From: Ureaplasma sp. Hg1
GTDB taxonomy: Bacteria; Bacillota_I; Bacilli_A; Mycoplasmatales; Mycoplasmoidaceae
NCBI GenBank assembly: GCA_021378535.1
Contig: JAACJV010000004.1
Span: 1 to 55,864 of the forward strand
Direction: 5' to 3'
DNA length: 55,864 nucleotides
Under the pieces are notes generated by a model, which did no database searches, was not told the origin of the DNA, and was given only the letters and a program-made list of their open reading frames with translations. The translations under genes were made by a program, and so were the position numbers. Shown here piece after piece: positions 12,574 to 24,981 of this stretch (within the stretch, counting starts at the first letter, position 1; each line of letters starts with the position of its first letter).

Positions 12574-15500
12574 TTAATAGCTATCTTCTTCGTTATCATC
12601 ATTATCTGAAACAACGGTATTATTTTCAATTACTTTTTCAACGACAGGAATTTCGATTTGAGAATCCTTTTCATAAGTATATTGAACATTTTTATACTTT
12701 GTAAATTCATTGATATCAACTTCACTATCATCATGTTTAATAACATTTACATATAAACATAAACCTTGTAATTGTTTGGTTAATAATTTAAATGATTCTG
12801 GCATTCCAGCTTCTGGAATATCTTTTCCCTTAATGATGTTGTTATATGTTTGGTTACGACCTTTAACATCATCTGATTTGATTGTTAAAATTTCTCTAAG
12901 GTTGTGTGCAGCACCATATGCTTCAAGTGCTCAAACTTCCATTTCACCAAATCTTTGACCACCGTTTTGTGATTTACCACCAAGCGGTTGTTGGGTAATC
13001 TTAGAATAAGGACCAACAGCCCGACTATGGATTTTATCATCAACCATGTGATCTAGTTTTAACATATACATAACACCAACAGAAATTGGCCCATCGAAGC
13101 TTTCCCCGGTACGACCATCAATAAGTTTGAATTTACCTTTTGTTTTAATAGGATCTATTCCAGCTTCAACCATAATATCTCGTAAGTTTTTATTACTACA
13201 CCCTTCAAATACTGGGGTAGATACTTTATATCCAAGATCGTCAAGATGTAAACCAACTTTACTTAGAATAATTTGAATATCAATTATACGAATTTTTTCA
13301 TAAGCTTCTTCTAGCGTTTTGCATTTATGTTCTTTAATATATTTTTTAGTTGCTTCATATAAATATTTTGCATCTGAGTCAATTAAACCAAATAATTTTA
13401 TTAAATTTTTATGATCTTTTTCAGTCATTGCAATTCTAATTAGTTCTTTTTGACCTAACTGACGAGCAGCTAAACCTAAGTGAATTTCAAGAATCTGACC
13501 AATGTTCATCCGACTTGGAACACCTAGTGGATTTAACATCACATCAATTGGTGTTCCATCTTCCATGTGTGGCATATCTTCAATTGGAACGATTTTAGAA
13601 ATAATCCCTTTGTTACCATGTCGACCAGCCATTTTATCTCCAATTTGGATTTTTCGTTTTTGAACAACGTAAACTTTGATTACTTCAATTACGTCATCAC
13701 CTAAGTCTCCGAATTTTTCATCAGAGTTACGGAAACGTTTAACTGCTGCAACAATACCTTCACCACCATGTGCGACTTTAAGTGAATTTTCTTTAATTTG
13801 TTTAGTTTTTTCACCAAATATTGCTTGTAGTAATTTTTCTTCAGGACTTAAATCCACTTGTGCTTTAGGAGTAATTTTACCTACTAAAATGTCACCTTCA
13901 CGAACTTCTGCACCAACCATAATAATTCCGTCTTCATCTAAATATTTTTTAGATTGTTCAGAAACGTTAGGAATGTCTCGAGTAATTTCTTCATCTCCAT
14001 TTTTAGTAACTAAACATTGAATTGTATGTTCGTCTATATGGATTGATGTATATGTGTCTTCTTTTACTAAACGACTTGAAAGAATAATTGCATCTTCATA
14101 GTTGTAACCACTTCAAGTTGTAAAAGCTACTAACATATTTTGGCCTAATGATAATTCACCATTACGCATTGCTGGACCGTCAGCTAGGGTATCACCTTTT
14201 TTAATGGTTGATCCTAACGATACTATCGGAGCTTGATTATTACATGTATCTTGATTAGATTTATTGTATTTCATAAATTTATAAACTTGTTCATTTTCAC
14301 CATCGCTAACGGTTAATTGTTTACCGTCAACTTTAGTAACTTTACCATCGTTTTGACTAATAATAGCCATTCCTGAATCATGAGCAATTTTATACTCTGA
14401 ACCTGTACCAACAATTGGTGAATAAGGTTTCATTAGCGGGGTCGCTTGACGTTGCATGTTGGCACCCATCAAAGCACGGTTTGCATCATTATTTTCTAAG
14501 AAAGGAATTGATGATGCTGCGATTGATACAACTTGACGAGGTAAAACGTCAATAAAATCAATTCGGCTGGGTTCGAATAAATCAGAAATCCCTCTATATC
14601 TAGCAATAACTGAATCTAAAATTTTACCTTTTTCATCAACATTAACGTTAGATTCAGAAATTATATATTCATCATCTTGTAATGCTGTTAATCATTTAAT
14701 ACGATCTAAAATGACACCATTTTTAACTACACGGTAAGGTGTTATTAAAAATCCATTTTGATCAATTCTAGTAAATGATGCTAAAGACATAATCAAACCA
14801 ATGTTCATACCTTCGGGAGTTTCAATCGGACAAATTCTTCCATAATGCGAGTAATGAACATCTCGAATATCTAGGTTAGGATCTTCCCGGCTAATACCAC
14901 CAGGTCCCATTGCAGAAATTCTTCGTTTATTAGTTAACTCAGCAAGCGGGTTTTGTTGATCAATAAATTGTGTTAATTGATGACTATTAAAGAAATCTTT
15001 TAAAACCAATTGGAATGGTTTTGTATTAATCACAGATTTAACTGTAATCGTTTTCTTTTTAACTTCAGGAGCGCCTTCTACTTTGTCTTCTTCTTGTTGC
15101 TTATTAGCTCCATCAGCAACTGCAAGTTTTTCTTTAATGAATTTTTCAATTCTTAAAATCCCAACTTGAATTCGGTTTTTGATTAATTCGTGAATTAATT
15201 TTAAACGTTTATTACCTAAGTGGTCAATATCATCAAAATCTCCTATATCACATTGAAGGTTAATAACATAAGAAACAATCGAAACTAAATCAGGTAAAGT
15301 TAATGTTTCTGTTACATTACCGCCTTCAACTCCAATAATAGGTGTAGTTTCATCTTGTTTTTCGTTATCCTTATAAACAAGAACAGATTCATATCTAAGC
15401 GGTATATCTTTAACGCCAATATTCACTTCACTTTTAAGATGAAGATCTTTAACAACATCCAACAAATTTAATTTTGTCATGTTTTTGATAACATCTAATT

Positions 15501-16830
15501 CTGGTTTTAGAATCATTGTATCCTTTGGTATTTGTATAACTCCATTTACATCTTTTATATCTTCAGCAATAACTCTTTGATACAATCTTTCTGAAATTCT
15601 TAATTTACGGTTAAATTTATATCTTCCAGCAGAAGTAATATCATAATATCGTTTATGAAAAAAATGTTGTCATAATAACGCTTGATAACAAGCTTCATTT
15701 TTCATTGCAGTGTTATTTTCTGCTGCCTTGATTGAAATGTTAAGTTCGTTAACAACGTCTTTAGCTGCTTTTTCACAAATTATTGAATCTAATAAAGATA
15801 AAACAATTTTACGGTTTTTACCTAAAGTATCCATTTTTTCTTTTCAAACTGATGTACCTTCTTCAAGCGATTCAATTTCAAAAGTTAGTTGGTCAATTAC
15901 ATCTTTGTATTTTCAATATTTAATTAATAAATTTTTAAGTTTAAATTCAATTGGTGAACCTCTTAAAACAGTTTTTTCTCTACTTTCAGAATCTTCATCA
16001 TCTTCGTGAAATTCGCCTGCTAATTCATGCAAAATTAATTGAATATCTGGTTCATTTAAGATATTATCATAATTATATTTTTCATTATCTAATGTTTTTT
16101 CAACATTAGAGTCTTCTCTAAAAACATATCTAATTTCTTCGTTACTTAGACCAAAAGCTTTTAAGATTGTTGTAGCCATAATCATTGGCGCAGATTCACC
16201 TGAAGAATCTCGAGCCATAATTTGAACATAATCTTTGCCTTCTGGTATTAGCGATAACATTAATGTACCCTTAGATGGCAACACTTCACAAATGTTTCCT
16301 TCTTGAACTCTTTTTCTTGAGTTATTAAGTTTAATTTGTGATTTCGATAAGATATATGCTCCTGGAGATCTAATAATTTGTGCAATAACAAATTTTTCAA
16401 TTCCATTAATAATAAAAGTACCTTTTGTTGTCATTAGCGGTACATTCGCAAAGAAAATCCCTTCATGTTGGTTTTTCTTTGTTTTTCTTGCTTTGACAAC
16501 CTCGCCTGTAACATTGTTAACTAATGAAAGTTCAACATACAAAGGCGCTTCGTAAGTTTGCCCTTCATTTCTTGCTTCTTCTTCACTTCTTCTTGGTTCT
16601 AACAACTCGATGTTGTCAAATTTTAAAGTGTACTTCTCTTGCGGTGAAGTAATTGGAAAAACGCTTGAAATAACATTACGCATTTCTTCGTCTAAAAATT
16701 TTTGAAATGATTTAATTTGCACGTCCAATAAATCTGGTGCTTTAAAATCATATTTAATTTTTGAATAATCCCGTCTTACGACTTTATCAGATATTTCTTT
16801 AATTTCAAAACTACTTGAATTTTTAATCAT
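12574..16830 (-). CDS. rpoB: DNA-directed RNA polymerase subunit beta
   Basis: 1418 aa, longer than the roughly 1180 aa of Bacillus RpoB. Family motifs include YILSKSQIK near the N-terminus, [17 protein letters not shown] and [12 protein letters not shown]. The rifampicin pocket reads [20 protein letters not shown]: Asn replaces the usual His (E. coli 526), the change known to make Mollicutes insensitive to rifampicin. A charged low-complexity linker ([16 protein letters not shown]) lies just before the fork region. The C-terminal tail, after FGEMEVWALEA, carries a further acidic extension ending [21 protein letters not shown]. First gene of rpoBC; the usual rplJ-rplL neighbours are absent. 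Confidence 0.98.
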
Positions 16831-16902
16831 TAATGACCCCCTATAAAAATATAAAAAATATTTATTTTGTACTTTAGCTTTATATAAAACATAAGTTTTT
16901 TA

Positions 16903-16931
16903 ATTATACTAAATTTTACTTTGAAAGTAAA
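16903..16931 (-). promoter_or_regulatory. Promoter of rpoBC
   Basis: Minus strand: TTTACT, 17 bases, TATAAT, with the -10 about 73 bp upstream of the rpoB start. Confidence 0.6.
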
Positions 16932-17116
16932 TCATTTTTTTTAAAATTTATTAAATAGTTTTAAAAAATTATCAGGGTCGGCAATATCTATTTGTAATAA
17001 ATTTCTAATGTTATGAAATATCCAATTAAATAATATCTAAAGCATTGAGAGTTATCAACTAGAAATTATTATGTGTCACAATGTTATTAAAGATTATCAA
17101 ACTTTATGATATGAAT
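16932..17116. other. Intergenic stretch between pyk and rpoB with a possible gene remnant
   Basis: The 343 bp between pyk and rpoB hold the rpoB promoter and pyk terminator. Between them, on the minus strand, is a short open segment reading NWIFHNIRNLLQIDIADP and ending at a stop near 16945. It has protein-like composition but no start or RBS, and could be the decayed C-terminus of a lost gene. No family was recognised. Confidence 0.3.
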
Positions 17117-17150
17117 TAAAAAAAATAATGCTATAAAATAGCATCATAAT
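17117..17150 (-). terminator. Terminator of pyk
   Basis: Stem ATGCTAT / ATAGCAT with a three- to four-base loop, followed by a long T run on the minus strand, 24 bases past the pyk stop. Confidence 0.8.
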
Positions 17151-17173
17151 TTTATTCTAATTTTGTTTTAAAA

Positions 17174-18676
17174 TTAAATTTCAAAAGTTTTTTCACCGTC
17201 AAATAAAAGATCCTGATTATGAAATTTAGGTAAACTCTTAATTAAAATTTTTGCTTTTTTAATCTGATCATTTTTATATTTATTTAAATCATCAACAAGA
17301 ATTGTTCTAATTCCATAACTGATTCCAAAACCAGTATAAATCTTTTTATCATCTGTTATAATAACAATTGTCGCAGATGCATGTATGTTAGCTAAAGCTC
17401 TTATTTTAACACTATCATTTGTATAAAAAACAACATAGTCATAGTTAAAATTTGTATTTTTAATATGCTTAATTGGTTCAACTTTTTTAGCTAAACTTAT
17501 AACTGCTCTACCGAAATCAGTCTGACTAATTTTTGTATGTGGAAAATAAACAGAAATTGATCTTTCATAATCAAACATTTCTTCAGCTCTAGCATCAATC
17601 TTAGACATGACTTCAACAGCATGAACAGGAAATAACCCACTTGCTGTTTCGCCAGAAAGCATTGTACTATCAGACCCACGGTCAACAGCGAAGAAAACAT
17701 CAGTAACTTCAGCTCTTGTCGGCTGAGTTTGTTTTTCCAATGAATCTAACATTTGAGTTGCTACAATCACAGGTTTTCCAACAAAACGACATGCTTTAAT
17801 AATATATTTTTGTCAGTAAGGAACATCTTCATAAGGTATTTCTAACCCCAAATCACCTCGCGCCACCATAATTCCGTCACTTTCATCAATGATTTCATTT
17901 ATATTTTCAATACCATGAGTTGATTCAATTTTAGATATTAATTTAATATTAGTATTACCAAATTCCTTAAGCAATTCTCTAATTTCCTTTATATTATCAG
18001 TTGTGTTAACAAATGATAAAGCTATATAATCAAAATCTTTATCACATGCGTATTTAATGTCCATTTTATCTTTTTTACTAATAAAAGGTAAAGAATATTT
18101 AGTGTTAGGTAAATTAATCCTTTTATTAGTAATTAATTGACGACTATTTAATGCTTTAGTATAAACTATAGATTTTTCCTTATCAATTTTAGTTACTTCT
18201 AATGGTAATTTACCATCATCAACCAAAACTATTTTACCAACACTTAAATCATTGGCCATATTGTATTTACCACTAGCATCCTTCACGCAAAATTTTGTTG
18301 CGTCACCCTTGATGTCGGTTGTACAATGGATAGCTACAGTTGAATTTATTTTTACAAATGAAGCTTCGCCTTCAGTCATGGTACCGATTCTTATTTCTGG
18401 CCCCTTAGTATCTAGCATAATTGATACAGGCATTTTTAATTTTGCAGCTTCAGCCTCTACTATTTTAAGCCTAACATCTTGTTCATTTTGATCTCCGTGA
18501 CTAAAGTTAAAACGAATAGTAGTCGCTCCAGCTTTAATAATATTAGCCATATTTTGGTGTGCTTCTTTAACAATAGCACTATTTTTTGGATCATTATACA
18601 TATCCATTGACCATATTTTTTTAGTAATGGCTGGACCTGCGGTTGCTATTATTTTAGTTCTCTTAAAGTGTGTCAT
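17174..18676 (-). CDS. pyk: Pyruvate kinase
   Basis: Converts phosphoenolpyruvate and ADP to pyruvate and ATP, the last ATP-yielding step of glycolysis. 500 aa. Motifs: TKIIATAGPA at the N-terminus, the substrate loop ATTIRFNFSHGD, the metal/active-site LISKIES followed by MVARGDLGLEIP, and VIVATQMLDSL then SGETASGLFP. The N-terminal region carries a roughly 15-residue insertion (SMDMYNDPKN) after the TAGPA motif. It follows pfkA by 8 bp on the same strand, with RBS AGGAG overlapping the pfkA stop. Last gene of the pfkA-pyk unit, followed by a terminator. Confidence 0.98.
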
Positions 18677-18684
18677 AATTTCTC

Positions 18685-19674
18685 CTATTTAATATTTAAA
18701 TTATTTGCTTTTTCGATTAAAGATTTCCGATTAACGCGCTTAAATTTCAAAGCTTCCTTAATACTTAAATTTTGTAATTTATCTCCATCAATTCCAATAA
18801 CTCTTCCTTTTTGGCCTTCAGCCAAAAGTTCAATAGCATACATTCCCATTCTAGTGGCAACAACACGTTCTATTGCGATTGCTCTTCCGCCTCTTTGAAT
18901 ATAACCTAAAACATCAAGTTTTGCAGTCATATTGGTTGCCTTTTGAATAGCATCTAAAATTTCTTGGTATGTTGGTAACCCATTAGTACCATAAATCATT
19001 TCTGAGCAAGCTATAATAACTGATCGTTTCCCATTGCTTAATGCTTCTTGAACATCACTAACAATCTCATCAATTGTCATAACATTATCACTTGTAATAC
19101 AAATTTCAGCTCCAGTTGCGAGTGCTGAAAAAACAGCTAAATCTGGACAATATCGTCCCATTATCTCAACGATACAAACTCGATTGTGCGAATCCATTGT
19201 ATCTCTAATTTGATCTATTGCAATAACGGCATTATTTAATGCTGTTTCAAATCCAATTGTTCTTTTTGTTGATGCAATATCGTTATCTATTGTGCCAGGA
19301 ATTCCAATGCAATTAATACCCATTTCAGTTAATTTTAACGCTCCAATAAACGAACCGTCGCCACCAACAACAACCAATGAATCAATTTTACGTTTGTTTA
19401 AATTGGCAACTGCTTTCTTACGAATTTCCAATTCTTTAAACTCAGGTAGTCTAGCAGAATAAATGTTTGTTCCACCCTCCCTTGTTCATTTATCAATACG
19501 TTTAAAATCAACCTCAAAAATTTCGTCTGCAACTAAGCCTTTATAACCATTTAGCACAAAATAAGGTTCAATCCCTAGAGCTTGCGCCCTTTTAGCTGCT
19601 GCTCTGATTGCGTTATTCATTCCTGGTGCATCTCCACCAGAAGTTAAAATAGCAACTTTTTTTACTTTATTCAT
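18685..19674 (-). CDS. pfkA: 6-phosphofructokinase (ATP-dependent)
   Basis: Phosphorylates fructose 6-phosphate at the committed step of glycolysis. 329 aa, typical of the ATP-PFK group. [11 protein letters not shown] binds ATP, the intact GGDGSFIGA loop has the Asp and Gly that mark ATP rather than pyrophosphate use, GTIDNDI carries the catalytic Asp, MGRYCPDLA the conserved Arg, and IQRGGRA the substrate loop. It sits between eno (upstream, with a terminator between) and pyk (downstream). Only 29 bp separate the eno terminator from the start codon, so expression depends on readthrough or on a promoter overlapping the hairpin. A divergent paralogue lies at 43086-44087. Confidence 0.98.
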
Positions 19675-19703
19675 ATTATTTTTTACCTATTAAATTTTTT
19701 ATA

Positions 19704-19730
19704 AAAAATTAAGCGATAATTCGCTTAATT
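19704..19730 (-). terminator. Hairpin terminator between eno and pfkA
   Basis: Minus strand: AATTAAGCGA / TCGCTTAATT with a tight loop, then TTTTT, immediately after the eno stop. Confidence 0.75.
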
Positions 19731-19731
19731 T

Positions 19732-21069
19732 CTATTTATTGTGCCCAAAAGCTTTTAAACCCGGGAATTTAATATTATGACCTTTTTCCAATTCAATTTC
19801 AATTAATCTATTGTATTTTGCAATACGTTCAGATCTTGACATTGATCCTGTTTTAATTTGCATAGTATCTAAACCTACTGATAAATCAGCAATTGTAGTA
19901 TCTTCAGTTTCGCCTGAACGATGTGATACAACTGTTGTCCAACCTGCATCATGCGCTTTTTTAATTGTTTTAATTGTTTCTGTTAAAGTACCAATTTGAT
20001 TTAATTTAATTAAAATAGAATTTGATGCTTTTTTATCAATTCCATCTTGACACAATTTTGGATTAGTACAATATATATCATCTCCAACAGTTTGGATTTT
20101 GTCTCCAAGTTTAGCTTGCATTTTAGCAAACCCTTCTCAGTCGTTTTCGTCTAATGCATCTTCAAGAGAAATTATTGGATATTTATTAACTAAATCTTCT
20201 CAATATGTAATCATTTGTTCTGTTGTTTTAGTTGCTTCTTCTTTTGTTAAAATACCTGCTTTTAATGCTTTTTTAAATACATAGTTACCTGATTCTTTAT
20301 CATAAAATTCACTAGCTGCTGCATCCATTGCAATTGCAATTTCTGTTCGACTAGCTTTATAACCAGCCGCTTTAATTGCTTCTATCATTAAATCTAATGC
20401 TTCTTCAGCGTTTTTAAGATTTGGTGCAAATCCACCTTCATCACCTTTATTAGTGTTATCACCACGTGATTTTAGAATTTTTTGTAAACTATGAAAACAT
20501 TCTGAAGCCATTCTAACAGCCTCGTGGAATGACTTAGCACCGACAGGTAAAAACATAAATTCTTGAAAATCGATTGTGTTATCTGCATGTGCTCCACCGT
20601 TAATTACATTTAACATTGGAACAGGTAGATTGTATTCAGTCTTACCTTTTAATCCGCCTAAATCATCATGTAAATATTCATAAAATGGTTTGTTCAATTC
20701 TAATGCAGCAGCTTTAGCAGCAGCAACAGAAACTGAAAGAATTGCGTTAGCACCTAATTTAGCTTTATTAGGTGTGCCATCTAATTTAATCATTTCTTCA
20801 TCTAATGCTTTTTGATTGCTTGCATCCATACCAATCAATTTTTTTGCAATAATAGTGTTTACATTTTTAATCGCTTTTAAAACACCTTTACCCATAAATC
20901 TCTTAGGGTCGCCATCTCTAAGCTCTATAGCTTCTTTTTCACCTGTTGAAGCACCTGATGGCACCATTGCTTTTCCATAACCATTATTATCAGTAGTGAC
21001 AATTGTTGCTATAGTTGGAAACCCACGTGAATCTATTACTTCGTATGCGTATATTGATTTAATTTTCAT
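19732..21069 (-). CDS. eno: Enolase
   Basis: Dehydrates 2-phosphoglycerate to phosphoenolpyruvate. 445 aa, slightly longer than the usual 430. Motifs: the SRGFPTIAT segment, the mobile loop [19 protein letters not shown], the catalytic [12 protein letters not shown], metal-binding [10 protein letters not shown], and [13 protein letters not shown] then [15 protein letters not shown] with the catalytic Lys/His region. TGA codes Trp at 20122 and elsewhere. The gene has its own promoter and terminator. The stop is TAG. Confidence 0.98.
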
Positions 21070-21097
21070 TTTTTTACCTCTTATATTTTATAATATA

Positions 21098-21126
21098 ATT
21101 ATATTATTATTTTCTATAATTTCCAA
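21098..21126 (-). promoter_or_regulatory. Promoter of eno
   Basis: Minus strand: TTGGAA, 17 bases, TATAAT, ending about 30 bp before the eno start. It is one of the best promoter matches in the window. Confidence 0.75.
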
Positions 21127-21161
21127 ATTATTTACATGTTTAATAGGATATTACCTATATA

Positions 21162-21187
21162 GAAAAAACTCCGTGTTCCGGAGTTTA
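21162..21187 (-). terminator. Terminator of the tpiA-gpmI-membrane protein operon
   Basis: Stem ACTCCG / CGGAGT with a GAACA loop followed by six T on the minus strand, just past the stop at 21190. Confidence 0.85.
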
Positions 21188-21189
21188 TC

Positions 21190-22542
21190 TTATATATCTA
21201 AGCTATCGAAAATATCTTCTAATTCTTTATCAGGTGTTGCTATTTTCTGTTTTTTATTTTTTCTGATATTCTTAGCGGTTTGTGTATCAGCATTACTATT
21301 TTCACTATCATCTATTGGAGTAGTTAATCCTTTAATTGGAACATTAGGTTTTTTTACTTTAAACATTTTATTTCGTTTTGGATTTACATCCTTCAAATTC
21401 TTAACTAATAAATTGTCATTTTCATCCTCATCAAAATCTTCAAGTTCTTGATCATTTATTGCTTTACGTTTCATTTGCTTTTGTTTAATTTTTGAAATTT
21501 TATTTGAAATTCCTAACATTCTTTTCTTATTACTTTGTTTAGCTAATTCCTTGATTTCACTAGAGTTTAATATTAATAATAAAATTGGAGTGAATAAAGG
21601 GATTGTTGCTAGACAAATTGAGAATATACTAATTATAGCAATTCCTGCAACTGAAAAAACGTTGGTAGTAGCACTAGAATTATCTCATACTATTGAATAA
21701 CTTGAATGGACTGAATAGCCTTCCATTTGATCTATAATAGTATTTATTGTTGCTGGTTTATTACTAGCATCAAACGATACTCCAAGGTATTTAAGAAAAT
21801 CTTCTCCTTTATTAAATATTTCGTTAGTGGGGCTCTTGCTATTAAATGCACTACGATATGTAGGATTAGTAGCTCAAGCATATCAAACGGTAGCGGTTTC
21901 GTAATGATCTAAAAACGGAGGCACAAAGGCTATTGCTATCATTGCAATAAAAGAAGCAAAGATAAGAATAGTTCATCCTAGAAATATTTTAGAATGTGCT
22001 AACTTGTTATCAAATAAACTATGTTTATATTTTGTTTTAGATATTAAAGCTATAATAGCGCTTATTAAAAAGACCGCAAGCACTACAACAAACCCAATTG
22101 CGGTGGGACTTAATTGATATGAAATCTTTCCGTTAATTTCTGTTGCAGTGAAGATGGCGTTTACACTTTGACTTAAAATTCCTGGACTTTTAGGTGATGC
22201 ATATATAAATAACATTGTAAAAACTCAAGCATAGAGAATTAAGAAAAGCGATGCTGCTATTCACATTGTAGTATTACTATCTAAAATATTTAAACTTTTA
22301 AAACTAAAATTTTTAGTTTTTCTTACTTTTTCTTCAACAATGTTTACGTGTTCAACTTCTGTATCTGTCGTGCTAGTTAATGATGCAATTGAAACATCAG
22401 GTAGAGGTACGTTAAATTTAGAAACGTCGTCAGCATTTTCTACGTTAACTTTTGTTTTAATATCCGTTTCTTGAATTGAATCCACTTCATTTTTTTGTGA
22501 ATCATTTTCAATATTTAATGGTTCTTTTTTAGCTTTAGCCAT
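21190..22542 (-). CDS. Membrane protein of unknown function in the glycolytic operon
   Basis: 450 aa, not recognised. Layout: an acidic, Ser/Thr-rich cytoplasmic-like N-terminus of about 85 residues; two hydrophobic spans (about 95-115, and one containing AIGFVVVLAVFLISAIIAL); a third near LIFASFIAMIAIAF; an exterior-like loop of about 100 residues; a fourth span (FSVAGIAIISIFSICLATI and beyond); then a strongly charged tail of about 110 residues with KIKQKQMKRK and DFDEDENDN. No signal peptide or lipobox. The start has GGAGG upstream, 25 bp after gpmI, so it is cotranscribed with tpiA and gpmI and ends at a terminator. It may be a lineage-specific envelope or anchoring protein; this is inference only. 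Confidence 0.8.
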
Positions 22543-22567
22543 TACTTACCTCCTTAATTAATAGTTG

Positions 22568-24082
22568 CTATTTTTTGATAACCGAGTGGCCAGTCATTTC
22601 GACTGGTTGATCAATTCCTAGAATATCAAGAATTGTTGGTGCAATATCTGATAGTTTTGGTGTGTCGTTTTTAAATTGTATATTATTATTCGTAATAAGT
22701 AAAGGGACAAGACTAGAAGAATGCTTTGTAACCACTTCCCCATTTTCATCTAACATGATTTCTGCGTTGCCATGATCAGCTGTAATTATTAGTGTTCCAT
22801 CTAACTCTTTTACTTTTTCATAGAGTCTTTTGATTTGAGTATCAATCACTTCACAAGCTTTAATTGTTGCTTTTAAATTACCTGTATGTCCCACCATATC
22901 AGCATTTGCATAATTTAAAATAACCACTTCATGATTAGGTAATTCTTGTAATAATGCATCGGTAATTCCAATTGCTGACATTTCTGGTTTTAAGTCATAA
23001 GTTTCAACTTTTGGTGAAGGAATTAAAACTTTTTTTTCATTTTTAAATTTTAATTCTTCTCCACCATCAAAGAAAAATGTGACGTGAGCATACTTTTCTG
23101 TTTCAGCAATTCTTAGTTGTTTTACGTTATTATCTTCTAAAACTTTTCCAAGACAATTATTTATTTTTGTAGGTGGGAAAGCAATTGCGTTAGCTTTAAT
23201 TCCTTCGTAATTCATCATTATAGTTAATCACAAATTTTTAGCTCGATGTTCGGGATTGTTATCATAGTATTTAGAATTAATTAAATAATGCGATAATTCC
23301 CTTGCCCGATCGGGACGGAAATTAGCAAAAATGATTGCATCATTATCCTTAATTAAACTATGCTTAGCTTCAATATTTCTAGCTGGTATAATGAACTCAT
23401 CACTAATATTAGCTTTGTATTGGGCATCGATATAATTTTCTCAACCGTTGAAAGTTGGCGCAGTATTCAATGTTAAGGCTTCGTAAGCTTTATTAATACG
23501 TTCCCATCTCTTGTCACGGTCCATTGCATAGAAACGTCCTGCTATTACCCCTAATTCAATGTTTTTACTTTTGTTAATTAAAGTTTGTAATTTTAATAAT
23601 GAAGTTTTAATTGAGCGCGGTGCGACATCCCGTCCATCACCGAACGCATGAAAAACTACATGATCTACATTTTTACTCGCTATTCTTAACAATTCAAAAA
23701 TATGTTCTTCGTGAGAGTGGACACCACCGGGTGATAATAATCCCATGATATGTAATGTAGATTTGTTTTTATTAACATGATTAAAAGCATCTTTAAAAGC
23801 TACTATTTTACCATAATCCTTATTTTTGATACTTTCATTAATTAATGATAATCCTGTAAAGACTGTCCTCCCAGCACCAATACTTAAGTGACCTACTTCC
23901 GAATTACCAAATTGGTTAGCTGGTAAACCGACTGCTGTTCCTGATGCCTCGGTGCCTTTTCAAGGGTACTTATTTTTTAGCATTTCCATAGTTGGACTAT
24001 TAGAAAGCGCAATTGCATTACCTGCATATTTTTTTCCTAATCCATATCCATCCAAAATACATAAAACTAGTGGTTTTGACAT
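22568..24082 (-). CDS. gpmI: 2,3-bisphosphoglycerate-independent phosphoglycerate mutase
   Basis: Interconverts 3- and 2-phosphoglycerate through a phosphoserine and two Mn ions (alkaline phosphatase superfamily). 504 aa, the family length. LCILDGYG at the N-terminus carries metal-binding Asp, NSEVGHL the catalytic Ser, GGVHSHEEH and GDGRDVAP the substrate site, and ADMVGHTG with TADHGNAE the second metal site. The start has AAGGAG upstream that overlaps the stop of tpiA. Middle gene of tpiA-gpmI-membrane protein. Confidence 0.98.
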
Positions 24083-24093
24083 TTTATTTCTCC

Positions 24094-24861
24094 TTATTTA
24101 TATCACTTTTCATTTGCTGTTATAAGACCAAAAAAATCTTTTGCTTTTAAACTAGCTCCGCCAACAAGGGCGCCATCAATATCAGATTGTGTTAAAATTT
24201 CATTAATATTTGTTGGTTTAACAGACCCGCCATATAAAATGCGAATTATATCTGCATTTTTTTGATTGTATAAATCAGCTATCACACTTCTAATATATTT
24301 AATAGTAGTTTGTGCTTCTTGAGCTGTTGCTGATTTTCCAGTTCCAATCGCTCAAATTGGCTCGTATGCAATAACTATATTTTGTAATTCAGTTGCATTA
24401 ACATCTGCCAAATCTTTTGTTAATTGGTTTTTAACTATTGTTTTTACTTGATTTGCTTCGTGTTGTTCTAAAGTTTCACCAACGCATAAAACTGCATTCA
24501 TATTATGGGTAACTAACGCTTTGATTTTTTTATTAACCGTTACGTCATCGTCATTAAACATAGCACGTCGTTCAGAGTGACCGATGATTGCCCATGTGAT
24601 TCCTTCGTCCAATAACTGTTGATACGAGACATTACCAGTAAAGGCTCCCATAGCTTCATAGTGTGCATCTTGACTAATAACAATAAAATCTTTTGTAGCT
24701 AATTTTTTCACACTTGCAATACTTAAGAAAGATGGCGCGACACCGAAATCAACAGTAAATTTGTATTGTTTGATGGAACTATTTAAAGCTGTCATAAAAT
24801 CCACTGCCATTTTACTATTATGGTTCATTTTTCAATTTCCCAAAATTAATTTTTTTCTCAT
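24094..24861 (-). CDS. tpiA: Triosephosphate isomerase
   Basis: Interconverts dihydroxyacetone phosphate and glyceraldehyde 3-phosphate. 255 aa. GNWKMN has the catalytic Lys, IGHSERR the electrophilic His, IAYEPI(W) the catalytic Glu with its Trp written as TGA, and ILYGGSVKP and GALVGGASL bind phosphate. An in-frame TGA near the end means the protein finishes NEKWYK at the TAA at 24094-24096. RBS GGGGAA. First gene of the operon; divergent from rlmH. Confidence 0.98.
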
Positions 24862-24981
24862 TATATTCCCCTTTTTATTAACAATATTCGTGTTTATTAT
24901 AATATATTTAATATGATTTAATACACTAATCTATAATTAATTATGGTTGGTTCTTCACGAATTCAATTTAAGGAGTTAAAA

